Assembly (NCBI GenBank): GCA_025642075.2
Contig: JAODUO010001329.1
Coordinates: forward strand, 1-64,000
DNA from: Ridgeia piscesae
Taxonomy: Eukaryota; Annelida; Polychaeta; Sabellida; Siboglinidae
Direction of reading: 5' to 3'
DNA: 64,000 nucleotides
Position 1 is the stretch's first letter, and each line of letters starts with the position of its first letter. The translations under genes and the position numbers were made by a program. Below are positions 63,430-64,000 of the stretch, piece after piece. A model generated the notes under the pieces. That model was not told the DNA's origin. It was given only the letters and a program-made list of their open reading frames with translations, and searched no databases.

Positions 63430-64000
63430 ATGACACCTGTCAAAAGAAATGTGATTTAGACGTCAACCCATGAATGTTGACATATGCAGTTGTATCCAAA
63501 TGTAGATACTCATAACATCCCTGGTCTAAGCTAGCGCTGTTGATCGCCAATTGCGCCATAGGCGAAACGGTTTGCTGTTTGGCGAAAATAAACTAAAACT
63601 CTTCGCCAAATTGGTGAAACATTATTTTGGTCATTATTATTGACGTTATCAGCTGTACATGACTGTATTATTCACTGCCCTGTTCTGTTGAAGTTATCGC
63701 AGGCTAAACAATAGGTTGCTAATCCCTCCATTTAGCCACACCTATAGACAATAGCTGGGCTTAATTCAATTACGAATTGTGTTGCCTGGACAATGGGTAC
63801 CTGCTGGATGACACAAGTTTGAGTCGAGTACCTAACACTGAACTTGACGGGTTCCCTATTATCACTCAGTGTCAGCGCAGTCATATGTCATGACCATTAA
63901 ATAATAGATGTGCCATCTGGTAAATATTCAACCAAATGTCAATATATGGTTGATCTAAATCATGTATATTTGACAAGTCTCATAACCAGAACACATTACA
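63430..64000. other. Unannotated end of window
   Basis: A GGCGAAA/TTCGCC-rich stretch lies at 63545-63620. No gene recognised. Confidence 0.4.

Overview
This is eukaryotic DNA, almost certainly from an animal. The few coding exons have GT..AG introns and match a leucine aminopeptidase and a system-L amino acid transporter. The rest is AT-rich and dominated by minisatellites, microsatellites, MITE-like elements and non-LTR retrotransposons. A CR1-like LINE with a PHD finger and a 2A-like motif is a type reported from marine invertebrates such as sea urchin, lancelet and molluscs. A marine invertebrate is therefore my best guess, but the species cannot be fixed from the sequence.

Layout: 1-1029 holds the last intron(s) and the two last exons of a LAP3-type aminopeptidase gene (+). 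Its 3' intron is filled by a 40-bp array that copies its own splice acceptor. 1732-2565 is a TIR element. 3177-7318 is a 37-bp minisatellite of about 110 units. 8260-9260 is a LINE relic (+). 10435-10957 is the first coding exon of an SLC7A5/A8-like transporter (+). 11.4-17.7 kb is a graveyard of minus-strand retroelements: a Ty3/gypsy relic, an RTE-like LINE, a second LINE tail and a CR1/jockey-like LINE piece. 17.9-18.3 kb is a GA microsatellite. 19158-20340 is a TA-flanked TIR element, followed by a very uniform 50-bp array (20419-22320). 23253-30356 is a 7-kb inverted structure made of two head-to-head copies of one TIR element joined by a 216-bp palindrome, with younger insertions nested inside. 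32027-32534 is a second, paralogous transporter first exon (+). From 38 to 54 kb there are five larger minisatellites (43, 30, 29, 38 and 52 bp) separated by sequence with no recognised genes. 57.4-61.8 kb is a nearly complete LINE (+) with two frameshifts. The last 2 kb hold two MITE-like repeats.

How the genes relate: the aminopeptidase and the transporter are unrelated neighbours on the same strand. The two transporter exons encode the same part of the protein (N-terminus through about the third membrane helix and the following loop) and end at the same splice position and phase. No later transporter exon was recognised in the window. They are therefore either the 5' ends of two tandem genes with very long first introns, or alternative first exons of one gene. 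Long open frames inside the minisatellites are by-products of stop-free repeat units and are not annotated as genes.
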